Positions 51,005 to 62,251 of a stretch of DNA of 64,000 bases are shown piece after piece. The stretch comes from Gongronella butleri (lineage: Eukaryota; Mucoromycota; Mucoromycetes; Mucorales; Cunninghamellaceae). The stretch spans positions 868,001 to 932,000 of the forward strand of contig JAIWZP010000003.1 of the NCBI GenBank assembly GCA_025201375.1, written 5' to 3'. The first letter of the stretch is position 1. Each line of letters begins with the position of its first letter. A program made the position numbers and the translations under genes. The notes below the pieces were generated by a model. The model worked only from the letters and a program-made list of their open reading frames with translations, ran no database searches and was not told the DNA's origin.

Positions 51005-51286
51005 TTAAATGTGGAAGGAAATCAATCGATTCAGCTTGTCATTGAGCTTGGTATCGGGAGCAGCAGGTTGCTGCGAGTGCTGTTCTTGCTGCTGCTGCAG
51101 CTGCTGCTGCTGCTTAGACGGCACGGGCTTGGAATGGAGCCATTTAAAGTGGTGTATACTGCTGCAACTTAGGTCGTCGTCGTCAAAGTCCGAGTCCGAG
51201 GTCGTGGTCACGGTAGTACATGACCCGTGCTTCATGTGGTTTTCTCTTAAAAAGAGCGGGTCTATATCGTTCTGTATAAATGACAT
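51005..51286 (-). CDS. Small Gln-rich acidic protein, unknown
   Basis: A single-exon ORF of 93 residues starting MSFIQNDIDPLFLRENHMK. It has a Thr/Ser-Asp acidic middle (TTSDSDFDDDDLSCSS), then HHFKWLHSKP, a Gln stretch and LNDKLNRLIS at the end. A TATA-like TATAAAAAGAG lies on the minus strand about 85-95 bp upstream (51370-51381), and the next gene starts divergently at 51552. No homologue is recognised. The strict reading, TATA box and ordinary composition favour a real small regulatory protein, but an upstream exon cannot be excluded. Confidence 0.55.
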   Translation of the reverse strand: MSFIQNDIDPLFLRENHMKHGSCTTVTTTSDSDFDDDDLSCSSIHHFKWLHSKPVPSKQQQQLQQQQEQHSQQPAAPDTKLNDKLNRLISFHI

Positions 51287-51551
51287 GGCTGTATTATAAT
51301 GTGTGCAGCAAAAGAGAGAACAAAGAGAGCAAAATAACAAAGAAAAGAGGAGAAAAAGAACAATGAGCAACACTCTTTTTATATTTTTTTTCTTGCTGTA
51401 GCGCATCCTGGCTGTGCAGCTCGTGATTGGTCGAGCGGACTTTTGCCGAAAACAGGCCCCCGCCCCGTTCGTCATGATTTGAGGTTCATTTTCCTTTTTT
51501 TCCCTTTCCTCTTTTTTCTTTGCCAACTCTTTACACGCCTGCCCCGTCGCC

Positions 51552-53182
51552 ATGACTACCGAATTCCCCTCGGGCGTCTACAATATCCAGCTTGGAAACA
51601 CCTTTTTAGACAAGGAACGGGCGAACCAAAACTATTATACCCTTCGCTGTACGTGCTTTTGCCCTCCTTTTTAGCCGTTTTCTTGGCCGACCACGACTCG
51701 TTTGCTCACGCCTCTTGCTTTGTCTATAGTCCATTCCAAACTCGATCCTGCGCTGCATTCAAGAAACACGCAATTCCGCCAGGAGAACGACGCGTATATC
51801 ACGGATTGGATAGCGGTAAGGCACCATTCTCCCTTTTCTGTGCTTGTTTTCTCCCTGAGCGACGAGATTAAAATCCTTTTTTTTTTTTTTTTTTTTGCAG
51901 GATGACAATGTGGTGTCGTATGAAGGGGCGCCAGGCAGCGTGCAGGAGATGGAATGTCTGCTGATTTTTGATGAAGATACGCAGGTAAAAACGCGTTTAA
52001 AGCGAAAAATATGGTGCGTCTGACACGCCAATGACTTTTTTAGACGTTCACGTTGGAGCGGCCATCGATGAAATTGACGATGAAAAAGGTGCGCAAGAAG
52101 AAGCCGGCGGGTCCGCCCGGCAAGCCCGGGCGCAAGCCCAAATCGGCGGCGGCCAAGAACGCCACGCAAGATACCCCAATGGACGACTCGTTTGACGTTG
52201 ATTTGCTGCGCGACATGGACGAGATTCTCAACAGCGACGATGCCGATGACGACGATGACGATGACGATGGCGCCGGGAGCGACGATGATGATGACGACGA
52301 CGATGATGAAGGATTCGAGACCATTGACACGCCGACCGCGTCCTTGTCCAGCCAGCAGCCCACGCCTACGGGCCGCCCCGCGCCGATTTCTTCCTCACTC
52401 ACCCCAAATGCCACCATGGCCGCCGCTGCGGCAGGTGCCCCGGGCCCCAATTCCGCCAATTCTGCCAATTCGACGAATTCGCCCGGAAAACGGCGTCGCA
52501 ACGTCAAACTCGCGTCGGCGCCCATTCGCCGCCTCGACGCGTCGCCACCGACACCTGCGCCCGCATCGGTGCCGTCTGCTTCCACACCGTCGTCGGCATC
52601 CGTGCCAAATCATTATCATTTGGGCCAAAAACGGCCACGTGTCGCGGGCAAGTCCAACAACATGGCGGCCATGGCCGCGCAATCGCGTGCGCACGCGTCG
52701 GACTCGGACTCGGGCAGCTCCAGCGACGATGACGACGATGATTCGACCGATTCGAGTGGTTCTGAGGAAAGTTCCAGCGGGTCCGATAGCGATGACATGG
52801 ACGCCTTTGCAAACGATATCTCGCGCGGCATGTCAGACGACGACCAGCCAGTGGCATCCCCCTTTATGGCGTCCACCGTGTCGTCGTCACGTGCCGATCA
52901 GGCGTCCACAACCACACCCAGCTACCTCAAGCCATCGCCGAGCCGCACCGCCGGCCACGTTCTCACACCAACCATGCGTGCAGGTCCAACCTCTCTCCGT
53001 GATCTGTTGGGTGGTAAGCCAAAAAAAAAAAAAAGACGCGCCTTTATCACGCGTTTTCCTGATTTTATTGTTTGTTTTAAATTTTTAATTTTTAATTTTT
53101 AATTTTTATTTTGTTTTCACTTTTTGCAGATGGCGCTGGAAATAGAGAAGAAGTCTCTGGCAGCAGCAGCGACGAGGATTAG
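51552..53182 (+). CDS. ELL-associated factor (EAF) family protein
   Basis: Exons 51552-51648, 51730-51815, 51901-51984, 52044-53013 and 53130-53182; 429 residues. EAF proteins bind ELL and stimulate RNA polymerase II elongation. The N-terminal EAF domain is recognisable: YNIQLGNTFLDK, YYTLRFHSKLDPAL, VSYEGAPGSVQEMECLLIFD, TQTFTLERPSMKLTMKKVRK. The rest is disordered: a basic AT-hook-like segment (KKPAGPPGKPGRKPKSAAA), a long Asp tract, and Ser/Asp-rich blocks. The short C-terminal exon ends GSSSDED. Acidic/Ser-rich tails are usual in this family and serve as activation regions. Intron 4 contains a (TTTTTAA)n-type tandem near 53084-53110. Confidence 0.88.
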
Positions 53183-53231
53183 ACTAACATCCTCAATTTC
53201 ATCAATAAATTGGTGTTTAATGAGCGTCATT

Positions 53232-55282
53232 TCATATAAAATTGTGCTCAGCTTGCCGGATGGCGTCTAGCCAGGCGTTGAATTCGTCCAGCGTGTAGTG
53301 AGAGCGTGCGCCACTGGTGAATTTGAGCGTGATTTCCTTGTCGCAAGGCTGGATCGCGCGTAGATCGAGAGCGCGCCCAGTCACATAGGGCGGCTGCTTG
53401 CTTTCGTCGCGTCTATTGAGCACCAGGCGCCCGGGATGCTCCATCTTGCTGTCCCAGACACCCAACACGCCCGTCACCGGGTCGCGCAGACCGATGATCT
53501 TGGCATTGGCCAGAAATGCCTGCATCTTGACGTCACTGTCATCGACCTGGTGACAAAAAAAAAAAAAAAAAAAAAAAAGGAACATCTCAATGAACCAGGA
53601 ATCATCCACAGTACCCACTTTTTCTCACTTTTTCCTATCATACCGTCAATTCGCCCAAGAGGTCAGCAAGGCTGTCCACATCGCGTGTCTCTGTCACATG
53701 GGCATTGCGCGTTTTCTTGGTTTTGAATGTGCCGCTATGAGAATTTTGCCAGAATATGGCGGCTTCTTTGGTATCCTTGTCCGACAATGGTACGTGCAGC
53801 TCGACGTGATTGTCGGCGGTGCTATCCAAATAAAAATCTTTGACCGCTTGCAGGTACGCGCGGAATTGCGCGTCTGTAGCATTGGATTTGGCGCTAACAA
53901 ATAAAAAGAAGCATAATTGAGTGCGCGTTGATGCCATGCAAGCGTCTTTGCCTTACTAGTTGCATTGCTGACATGTGATTTGGAACTCGGTGTGGCCCGC
54001 GAGTGCCACGGAGCGAGGTACAAAGTGGTCGACAGACGCCTCTAGCGGCCGCTGTGGCTGGCCGCGCGGCCGAAATTTTGAAAAATCCGGGAAAAGCAGC
54101 TGTCGGCGACAATAAGGGCATTTGCCCGCACACCGCTCGTACGCGTCGCAAATCATGTCGCTTAGCGTGCTCAGCGCATTGGTGTCATTCAATGCTGCCA
54201 ACACGGCCACATCGTCATCCTCGTAATATTTACCAAACAGGTGAGTGTCTTGATGGAGCATCCGAGCCGCATGAACATCCACCCACCTTTGCACAGCCAA
54301 AGATGACCGCAATCGTATCTAAAATCGTCAAAAAAAAAAAGCGCGTGTTAGCTTCGTTTTTTTTTTTTATCGTGCGCGACTTGCCTTGGTCTTTTCTCGT
54401 GGTGACACGGTTCTCTTGTCGTCACTGAGATCAGCTTTTTGTTCAATCGGTGCTGTCTCGCTTTTTTGTTGCTTGTGATCGGTATTTTCCTCCGTTTTCG
54501 TGGTATCTTCTTTGGTGTGTGCATCATCGGTGTGTTTCTCATCTTTGGTATACTTATCCTTGGCAATGTCGTCCTTGGCAGCCTCAATTCTATCATTGCC
54601 CGCGACATTGCTCTCGTCAGACCGCTTTTTCGCGTCTTTCTCGGCCGCGTCGCCCGAAATTTCCGCAGGCACCGGATCTAAATCGTTCAATGCGTACTCG
54701 AGCCAGTCGTAATTCGCAATGTCATCGTCCTAGTCAGTAAAAGAGCGCGTTGTTCAGCGCCGAAAACACGGTTTCCCTTTCTGTTTGTGAGCTTACCACG
54801 CCATTGTATGCCAAGAGATCATCAAGCTTGTGCACTTGCAGCAGCTTGATCCGGCCATCGACTTCTGTAGTGGATTTAGGCGCGAGCAACGATGTCAAGG
54901 TATCCAAATCCCGCTGCCCGGCTTCCCATTGGCCAAGCAGTAGCACGTCTTGTGCCTCGGTCCAACACGCAGCCTCGTTTTGGCAGAAAATCTGGAGATA
55001 GTTACGGAAACACGCGCCAGGCGACTTGCAAAGCACGCCTGCGACCGCCGCCCAGTCGCATGAAAAGTCGTCTTTGCCAGGACAGCCGTGACCAAGACGA
55101 CGAAGCAGCACAACAAGTTCCTATTTCGCACAAAAGAAGGATCAATAGTCGCCACAGGGTGCGAACGCGGTGTTCTTTACCTTGTCAACGGTGTCGTCAC
55201 CGTCTGCAGCACTGGACGTTGCCCCAATTGCCATGTCTTTTAGCTGTTCAGTCAGCGAGTTCATATCTTGCAAGGGAGACAT
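53232..55282 (-). CDS. Myb-like and HNH-type zinc domain protein
   Basis: Exons 55282-55181, 55120-54797, 54729-54385, 54318-53957, 53893-53644 and 53546-53232; 565 residues. Residues about 40-130 look like two SANT/Myb-type repeats (FSCDWAAVAGVLCKSPGACF; CWTEAQDVLLLGQWEAG). A charged Lys/Glu/Asp/Thr linker follows (about 150-257). Residues 320-380 carry an HNH-like zinc site: CPYC (324-327), VDHFVPRS with Asp354-His355, and CQQCNYAK with Cys373, Cys376 and Asn377. The spacing matches HNH endonuclease folds (CxxC..DH..P..CxxCN..K). The C-terminal 185 residues are unrecognised. Intron 3 needs a GC donor (GCAAGT at 54384); the nearest GT alternative hits a stop. Whether the HNH site is catalytic or only structural is unknown. 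Confidence 0.82.
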
Positions 55283-55559
55283 GATGGATTGACGCAAAGG
55301 AATCCAGAACGAAGAAAGAAGAGGAACAAAAAGGAACGACACGTGCACGACTCCTTTTGAACGCCGCGAGCGCGCCATAATTGACACCCCGCCCGCCGCC
55401 CGTTTCTCAGCAAAGGACGCATCTCGACATTTACATGTGTGTCTGCGCAAAAATTAGTGCAGGCGCAAAATTAAATCCACCTCAGTCATCACCTGGTCCC
55501 TCGATCTATCACCTGTTTCGAATTTGGGGGTCCTTCGGTCGTTTTTTCAGAAGAAGCCT

Positions 55560-56440
55560 ATGAAATGTTCTATTTTAGCGGCGGATCGCTTGTCATTCAC
55601 GAACAAGGCACCGCACAAAGTCGAAACTTGTCTCTTTGTGACGAGGCGCGCGAGAAACCCCAAACGTAATCAAACTTGCAGGCCCTGAAGGACGTCGGGC
55701 ACCTCCAAACCCAAATCCAGATTTTAGCCGAGGCGAGCTCTCAAACCAAAATCCAAAAATCAGGTTCATATAATTGGGCCGAAATTCCACACTTGTTCAT
55801 CCGCATGATAAAACGACGAAAGGTGCAAAAAAAGAAGGTGATTGATCAGCTTGTTGACGATCAATGAGCGATTTTCGGTTTTGCTTTGAATGCGAATGGC
55901 AGGAAATTAGCCGCTTTAAATAGCAGCGCTGACGCGTCCACTGTCAAGAGGAACTACAGGTACGTGGATTTGACTTGGAACAGACGCGTGGCACTCGACG
56001 TCTGACGCGCTTTTTCACGCGCCGAAATTAACCTATAATTTTGAAACCGTGTCAAACCTGCCAAATATGACTTTTTTTCATCGATCACCAATGTCCTCGC
56101 ACACAGCGAGCCGTGCTCTTTCTGATGATATAACTTTCAGGGCGCTGCGGCCAACTTTTTCGACTTTTCCTTGAAGCGAAAAATAAAGGCAAATTGCGAT
56201 TTACGCGACAACCAGTCGATAGACCCCAAGTTTAAATTGCATTTCTGTCGGCGAATGAGGTGTGCCTACATTATGGTGGAATGGCGTGGCGATCTGAGGA
56301 CCTAAATTCCACCCTTTTCAAGTCTTCGACTGTACCCTTTGGAAAATCCGTGATTTTGAAAAGTGCCATTGCGCGCCTTCCAATTGCCACTGCGCCGCCA
56401 GGGCGGGCTCATTCGAAGCACAAGGCTTGGGGTGATGGGT
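55560..56440 (-). repeat. Repeat R2, copy c (inverted)
   Basis: Read on the minus strand the landmarks appear in the same order as in the other copies: GGATTTTCCAAAGGGTACAG, CCTCAGATCGCCACGCCATT, AGAAAGAGCACGGCTCGCTG, GTGCCACGCGTCTGTTCCAA, TCAAATCCACGTACCTGTAG and CATTCGCATTCAAAGCAAAA. It is the only minus-strand copy in the window. Confidence 0.8.
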
Positions 56441-56892
56441 CAGAGAATCCATTTGCTGCTTGATTCCCCCTTCAACGATGTCTCTTAAAAAAAACAGTAA
56501 AAGCGCCCCTGTCCATATCTTAATGAGCGTTCAAGGCAACAACATCCCTTTTTATTGCACAATCCACGAAGGACGGTATGGTACATAATATACAATAAGT
56601 TTGATGGCCACCATATGAAGTATTATGGCGGCTTGAGGTGCATTTAAGAATGCAAAAGGGGTCCATTCGCGATTGCTAGCTCTACAATGACCTTGATCTC
56701 GGTCAAATTGGGATCAAGCATCTCTCGCAAGATCTAGCAGCAGGCAACATAAGCGTGGACGAGAATGAACTATAGCTCAAACCTGTGGTTTTCGTTGTTT
56801 TTTTTATTAATTTCAAGCAAATGAGCGCTTTTAAAGAGGCGAGTGTTTTTTTTTTTTTTTTTTTTGGCTTCTGCTTTCGTATCGAATCAAAT

Positions 56893-57008
56893 TGTGTCGT
56901 GTCGTGTCATGTCGTGTCGTGCCGTGTCGTGTCGTGCCGTGTCATGTCGTGTCGTGCCGTGTCGTGTCGTGTCGTGTCGTGTCATGTCGTGTCGTGTCGC
57001 GTCGCGTC
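56893..57008 (+). repeat. TCGTG pentamer minisatellite
   Basis: About 23 tandem copies of a 5-bp unit (TCGTG, with TCATG, CCGTG and TCGCG variants). It sits between a T-run (56849-56866) and another (57012-57030). Longer units such as CGTGCCGTGTCGTG recur, indicating stepwise expansion. It lies about 0.2 kb downstream of the forkhead gene stop. Confidence 0.9.
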
Positions 57009-57189
57009 GCTGTTTTTTTTTTTTTTTTTTTAACATCCAACATTTTTCGTTTCTCTGCAAGGAAGACACACAAAACAACAAGCACTCTTCCGTTGTTTAC
57101 ACGAGTGTTTTATTCGCTAAAGCGAGGAGGGATAAGAAAGGAGGAAAAGAACAGGGACAATGAGGCAACAACAGGGTAATTTAGGAAAA

Positions 57190-59177
57190 TCATTCGTTTT
57201 TTGCTGGTTGGCTTGCATCGGTTGTCGAGCATGGAGGTGGCTGGGATGATTTGTTGAGTGTTGGAAGGGAGGTTGATTCCAGAGTGGTGGGATGTGGGGG
57301 ATGGTGTGGATGCGATGGAGGATGAGGGAGTTGTTGTTGTTGCTGTTGTTGTTGTTGTTGCGAGCGCATGGCATTGTGCAATGTGTGTGTGAGCTGTGAG
57401 GCGAGGGGTGGCGGGAGCTGTGCAATTGCCTGCGGTAGCAATTGAGCGATGGCGGGGGGTAGCGGGTTGCGGACGGGGTCCAGCAGATGCTGGCGGATGG
57501 TATTTTGCAATTGGAGTTGGAGTTGTGCCTGTGCGTCGGTTGCATGGATGGCATTGGTGTTGACATTACCCTGGCTGCTTGTTGTGCCTGTCGGTGGTGG
57601 CGGCGATGTGGAGGATGGCGCGGATGAGGCGCCAGGTGTATGCGTTTTCCGTATTTGGCTAGCATTTGCCTGATTTTTGGTGTGGTTTGGCGGCGACACG
57701 GGCGCGTCGACAGCCTCTTGCTTGATTTGGCTCTTGAGCAATGCGGCTGCGGCGGTGGCGGCATGTAGCTGGGAATCGGGGGTCGGGGACGTGGGCGGTG
57801 AGGGCGATGGTGTGGGTTTGCCGCGTAGATGTCTGGACGAGTGTGATGCAGGTGGTGGAGGAATGGAAGAAACATGCTTGGCGTTGCTGCTTGTGTCTGC
57901 GGCAGGCTTTTGAAGGCCGGGCGACGCGTCGGTCGACGTGCTGTTGGTATCTTTTCGATCGCGGCGCGATCGCTTATTGGCGCGGTCGTCTTCTTCCTTA
58001 TTGCTTGTCGACTGGGCCGACGCCGATGCCGATGCCGACGACGTGGACGCGCGTTTTGTATGGCGTTGCTTGATGGGCGTGCTCGTCGCGTACAAAGTGT
58101 GCTCCAAATCGCGGTCAATGGCCCAAAACGCTCCTTTGCCAGAATCCTGATTCGATCGCGGCATCTTCATAAACGCCTTGTTGAGCGATAAGTTGTGTCG
58201 CACCGAGTTCTATTCAAAAAAGCAAAGATTGAGTCTTACATGGCACTCGTTTTTGACTATTATTTTTGATTTTTACCTGCCATCCCGTGGATTGCACGTT
58301 TCGAAAGTAAGGATATGCTTGTAATAGGTAAGTGTATATCTCGTTGAGGGTGAGGCGCTTCTCCTTGGACGCATTGATGGCTTGGGCAATGAGATTTGCA
58401 TAAGAGTAAGGTGGTTTCTCGTCTTTTCCCATATATGCGTTGGGGAATCCGGGATAATTCTCCATGGCGGCATGGCGCACGTCGTCGTCCATGTCGTCGT
58501 CGAAGTGTTGGCTGTCGGTGGCTCCTGTCTGTGCAGTCATGGCCGTGGCCACCGACGACGATGAAGGCGCAGGTGGCAGCGTCGAGGTTTGTGGTGCCCT
58601 ACGCGGCTTGCGGCGCTCGCCAGAGGCGGATTTCGCGACTGCGGCAGCTGAGGGCACATTGGCGACGGTGGCGGCATTGGCGGCAGCAGATGCGGAGTCC
58701 TCAGCATCCGTGAAAGGCAGCAGAAACAAAAAGGCCATGTCACCAATGCGGATTTTGGTTCTTTTTTTTTTTTTTTTTGACAATCATAATAAGAAAGAAA
58801 AAATGAGTGAGCCACTGATTTCAAGGGGGAGGGGGGGGAAGTGAAATCCAATGGGTTTTGTACCTGTTGTCCATGGGGACCGAGTGACCACGCTCAACAA
58901 ATTGGTCATTGACAAAGGCGCCATTCTTGCCAATGACCATCAATTCGAAGCGTTGTGAGTTGAAATTGTAAAATAGACGTGCGTGCTGACGCGACACGGA
59001 CTTTATGTTGCCAAGCGGGATATCGACCTTGTTGTTGTGAACCTTTCGTCCGAGCGTGACTTGTAACGTGCGAATATAATAGCAAAAGTGTTTGCTTTCC
59101 AGCTTGGCATACGCCTGCACAGGGCCGCTGTCCACTTGGAGGTGGCGATTGGTACTGCTATCGGTCAGGGCAGCCAT
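57190..59177 (-). CDS. FHA-forkhead transcription factor (Fkh/FOXK type)
   Basis: Exons 59177-58864, 58760-58277 and 58209-57190; 605 residues. The FHA phosphopeptide-binding domain is at about 20-125 ([49 protein letters not shown]). The forkhead domain is at about 218-310 ([67 protein letters not shown]). FHA plus forkhead is the layout of yeast Fkh1/Fkh2 and animal FOXK, which drive cell-cycle gene expression. The remainder is Ser/Pro/Gln-rich with a run of about 10 Gln. Intron 1 ends in an unusual acceptor: 17 A residues directly before the G, with no pyrimidine tract; joining there completes the FHA domain. Confidence 0.93.
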
Positions 59178-59438
59178 AAACGTGCACAAAAAGAGTCGGA
59201 AAACGAGCCGCCAAGCAACAAAAAAAGAGATGGGAGGAGGGACAAAAGAAAATAAAAAGAAAAATAATGATGAACACGCTCGTTTCCCCCCCCCCAAAAA
59301 AACACACAGCGCCCACCCAAAAGAGCGGAAATTGAATATCCTATAAAAAGGTCATCAAAAAAAAAAAAAGAGCGTCCCTCTTCCGCCCAATTCGTCTCCG
59401 CTTTCTTTTGCCTTCTTTTTTTTTCGGTTCCACCCTCC

Positions 59439-61384
59439 ATGCCTGCCAAACGCCAACGTAAAACGACGATCCAAGACGCGCCTGACAAAGACGCGTCTTC
59501 CAATCATGTGGTCATGGCTGTGGACACGCCAAAGACCAACAAGAGCGACTTGTATCTCGACACAATTGACCGCCATATGCTCGATTTCGACTTTGAAAAG
59601 GTCTGCTCGGTGTCCATGTCCAACCTCAATGTGTACGCCTGTCTTGTCTGCGGCAAGTTTTTCCAAGGTGAGGCACAGAGCGTGTGAATTCAAGAAAAAG
59701 AGACGTGACTGAATTGGTTTTCTTTTTCATTTTTTTTTAGGCCGTGGCAAGACCTCGCATGCGTATTTCCATAGCATGCACAAAGACCACCACGTGTTTT
59801 TGAATCTGCACACCAAGCTGGTGTATGTGCTGCCGGATGGCTACCAGGTGGATGATCCATCGCTGGACGACATCAAGGTAAATAGAAAAAAAGGCGGAAA
59901 ATGCGAAAAAGACGCGCTTTTGACGCGACGCCACATTGCTAACCACGCGTTTTTTTTTTTTCAGTACGTTTTGAACCCGACATTGACGCGTGAGCAGGTT
60001 GCAGGGCTGGACAAGGGGTCCACGGTGTCGTACGACCTGAACAACAAGAAATATATCCCTGGATTCGTTGGTTTGAACAACATCAAGGCCAATGACTATG
60101 TGAATGTGGTGATTCAAGCCCTGGTGCATATCCCGAGCTTCCGCAATTTCTTCATCCTCAATGATTTCGAGGGCAAATCGCAGCTTGTTGTGCGTTTTGG
60201 CACGCTTGTGCGCAAAATGTGGAATCCCAAGGCCTACAAGGGCCAGGTGAGCCCGCACGAGCTCCTGCAAGAGATCTCCAGCGCAAGTGGCAAGAAATTC
60301 AGGCTCACGGAGCAGAGCAATCCCATTGATTTTCTCTCCTGGTTCCTCAACACTCTCCATCGCGATTTGGGCGGGTCCAAAAAGCCAAACAGCAGTAAGT
60401 TGTCTAGACAAACGTGACATCGTGGACAATGAATTGACCCTTTTCTCTCTTTTAGGCATTGTATATCAGACGTTCCAAGGCATGGTCCAGGTCGAATCGC
60501 AAGAAATTGGGCCAAACGACGCCGATGCTGAAAGTGAGCAGACACTCATCTTTGACCAGGATCGACGTAAGATAAAAAAAAAAGGGGGTCAGGGCCGAGA
60601 GGGGGAGGAGGCGGAGACGGCTGATATGTGGCATGCCGCAGTCTTTTGGCTTATTGTTCTCATCTCCCGATTTTTTTTTTCAATTTTTAGCCATGTCCAA
60701 GGTGGTTTCGCCATTTTTATTCCTTGCGCTTGATTTGCCGCCGGCGCCGCTGTACCAGGACGAGAAGGAAGTAAACATCATTCCGCAGGTGCCATTGACG
60801 ACGATTCTCCACAAATATGACGGAAAGACCGTCCAGGAGCTCAATGGCCAAAAGAAGCGCTACCTCATCACGACGCTGCCGCGCTACCTCATTTTCCACG
60901 TGAAGCGCTTCTCAAAGAACAATTGGACCGACGAAAAGAACCCAACCATTGTCAATTTCCCTATCAAAAACATCAATCTCGCAAATTGTAAAAAAAAAAA
61001 AAAAGGTTGTAAAAAAAAAGAAGGTAGGCTCACGCTTTTTTGTCTTTTGTTAGTCACGACGCCTGAGCAAGCCGAGCGTGTAGGCACGCACTATGACCTG
61101 GTGGCCAATATTTGCCACGAAGGCGATCCTGGAAAGGGAAAAGGCAATTACAAGGTGCACGTCCACCATCGCGGCACGGACCAATGGTACCAGATCCAGG
61201 ATCTCATGGTCGAGGACATCTTGCCGCAAATGATCTTCTTGTCCGAGAGCTACCTCCAGGTAAGAAAAGTTAAAAATCAAGAAAACGATACGCGACGCGT
61301 CCTACAGATAAGCACCCACTAATTGCCGCTCTCTTTACACACTAGATCTGGGAACGCAAGCCCAAGCAACCCGTCGCCTCTTAG
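59439..61384 (+). CDS. SAD1: Sad1/USP39, tri-snRNP splicing factor
   Basis: Exons 59439-59667, 59741-59877, 59965-60394, 60456-60566, 60691-60987, 61054-61259 and 61346-61384; 482 residues. It keeps the U4/U6.U5 tri-snRNP intact for pre-mRNA splicing. The N-terminal zinc-finger UBP domain shows NVYACLVCGKFFQGRGKTSH and YFHSMHKDHHVFLNLHT. The USP-like fold follows: GFVGLNNIKANDYVNVVIQA has Asp where active proteases have the nucleophile Cys (NNIKANDY against NxGNTCF). ITTLPRYLIFHVKRF, GTHYDLVANICHEG and DLMVEDILPQMIFLSESYLQ complete it. The protein is therefore an inactive USP, as known for the family. The last exon is only 39 nt (IWERKPKQPVAS), and the N-terminal basic stretch fits nuclear import. 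Confidence 0.96.
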
Positions 61385-61452
61385 AATACGCGTGTCGCGT
61401 TGATATACGTGGTCTTTTGCCCCATTTTCTTGTAAATACAAATAAATCTGCT

Positions 61453-62251
61453 TTATTTCAGCTTGCTCTGCAAATACTCGTCCGTCAGTCCTTCGGGGTC
61501 TCTGATCTCGAATTCCTGCAGGAGTGAGCGGGTGAAAAGAGAAAGTAAAAGTGGTGTAAGCCATTGTGTCGCAAATCCGTGTGCTTTCTTTAAGAAACTT
61601 ACGCGGATGACATCGATCTTTTCCTGCAAGTACAGCTTGGCCGTGGTGTAGAGCATGTGGAGTTCCGGGTTGGAGCCTTCGGGCGCCCAAAAGATGAACA
61701 CCAAGGGGAATTGCTTGCGTCCGTCCGCATGGCTCAGCTAAAAAGATGGAATGAGTCAAAAAAATCAATCACTCTACGAGCCATTGAAAGACGTGGCTCA
61801 GAGCACGCGTACCTCGTAGCTGAGCACCACATATCTTGGCACATTTTCAGGCAATTCTACATAGAAAAGAAAGGCGGCGGAATAAGCAAAAAGCCAAAAG
61901 AATGACAATTTTGTACCTTCCACGAGGTCCTCCAAAGAGACATCTTCGTGCACTTCGTCCTCGACAATCTTGAGGTTCTTCTTGTCAATTTTTACTATCA
62001 CATGGTGGGCCAGGTGAGTGTTTTACGCGTCCTCGCGTCGCAAAAAAAAAAAAAAAAAAGCAAGAAAACTTACAAACAAAGGCAGCGTTGCCACTGGAGT
62101 ACTTTTTAAAGCGAAACTCCTTGAGTTTCTCAACGAGCGCAGTGTCGATATCACACGTAGAAATGATGCCCTAGGTGCAAAGACACAAAGGGGCGACGGA
62201 TGAGGAGAAACGTGCGCGGATGAGCAAAACTGCGCAACAAGCGGTTACCAT
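61453..62251 (-). CDS. GMF1: Glia maturation factor (ADF/cofilin family)
   Basis: Exons 62251-62249, 62170-62074, 61994-61917, 61856-61813, 61737-61603 and 61515-61453; 139 residues. GMF binds Arp2/3 and prunes branched actin. Recognised from STCDIDTALVEKLKEFRFKK, NAAFVLKIDKKNLKIV, ELPENVPRYVVLSYE, FPLVFIFWAPEGSNPELHML and VIREFEIRDPEGLTDEYL; the length is exactly that of the family. The first coding exon would be just the ATG (62249-62251) followed by a GTAACC donor; then G-I-I-S-T-C. This is the only reading that gives an initiator Met in phase and a full-length protein. MGIIST fits the N-myristoylation consensus, which is a prediction only. Confidence 0.92.

Larger units (their letters stand above)
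55283..57189. other. 1.9 kb gene-free region with R2 and a minisatellite
   Basis: Holds R2 copy c in inverted orientation (about 55560-56440) and a TCGTG pentamer minisatellite (56893-57008) flanked by T-runs. The first 250 bases are the promoter of the Myb/HNH gene. No coding feature is seen. Confidence 0.6.

Noticed and set aside
56893..57008. CRISPR-like array
   Set aside because: Units are 5 bp with no spacers; a simple minisatellite.
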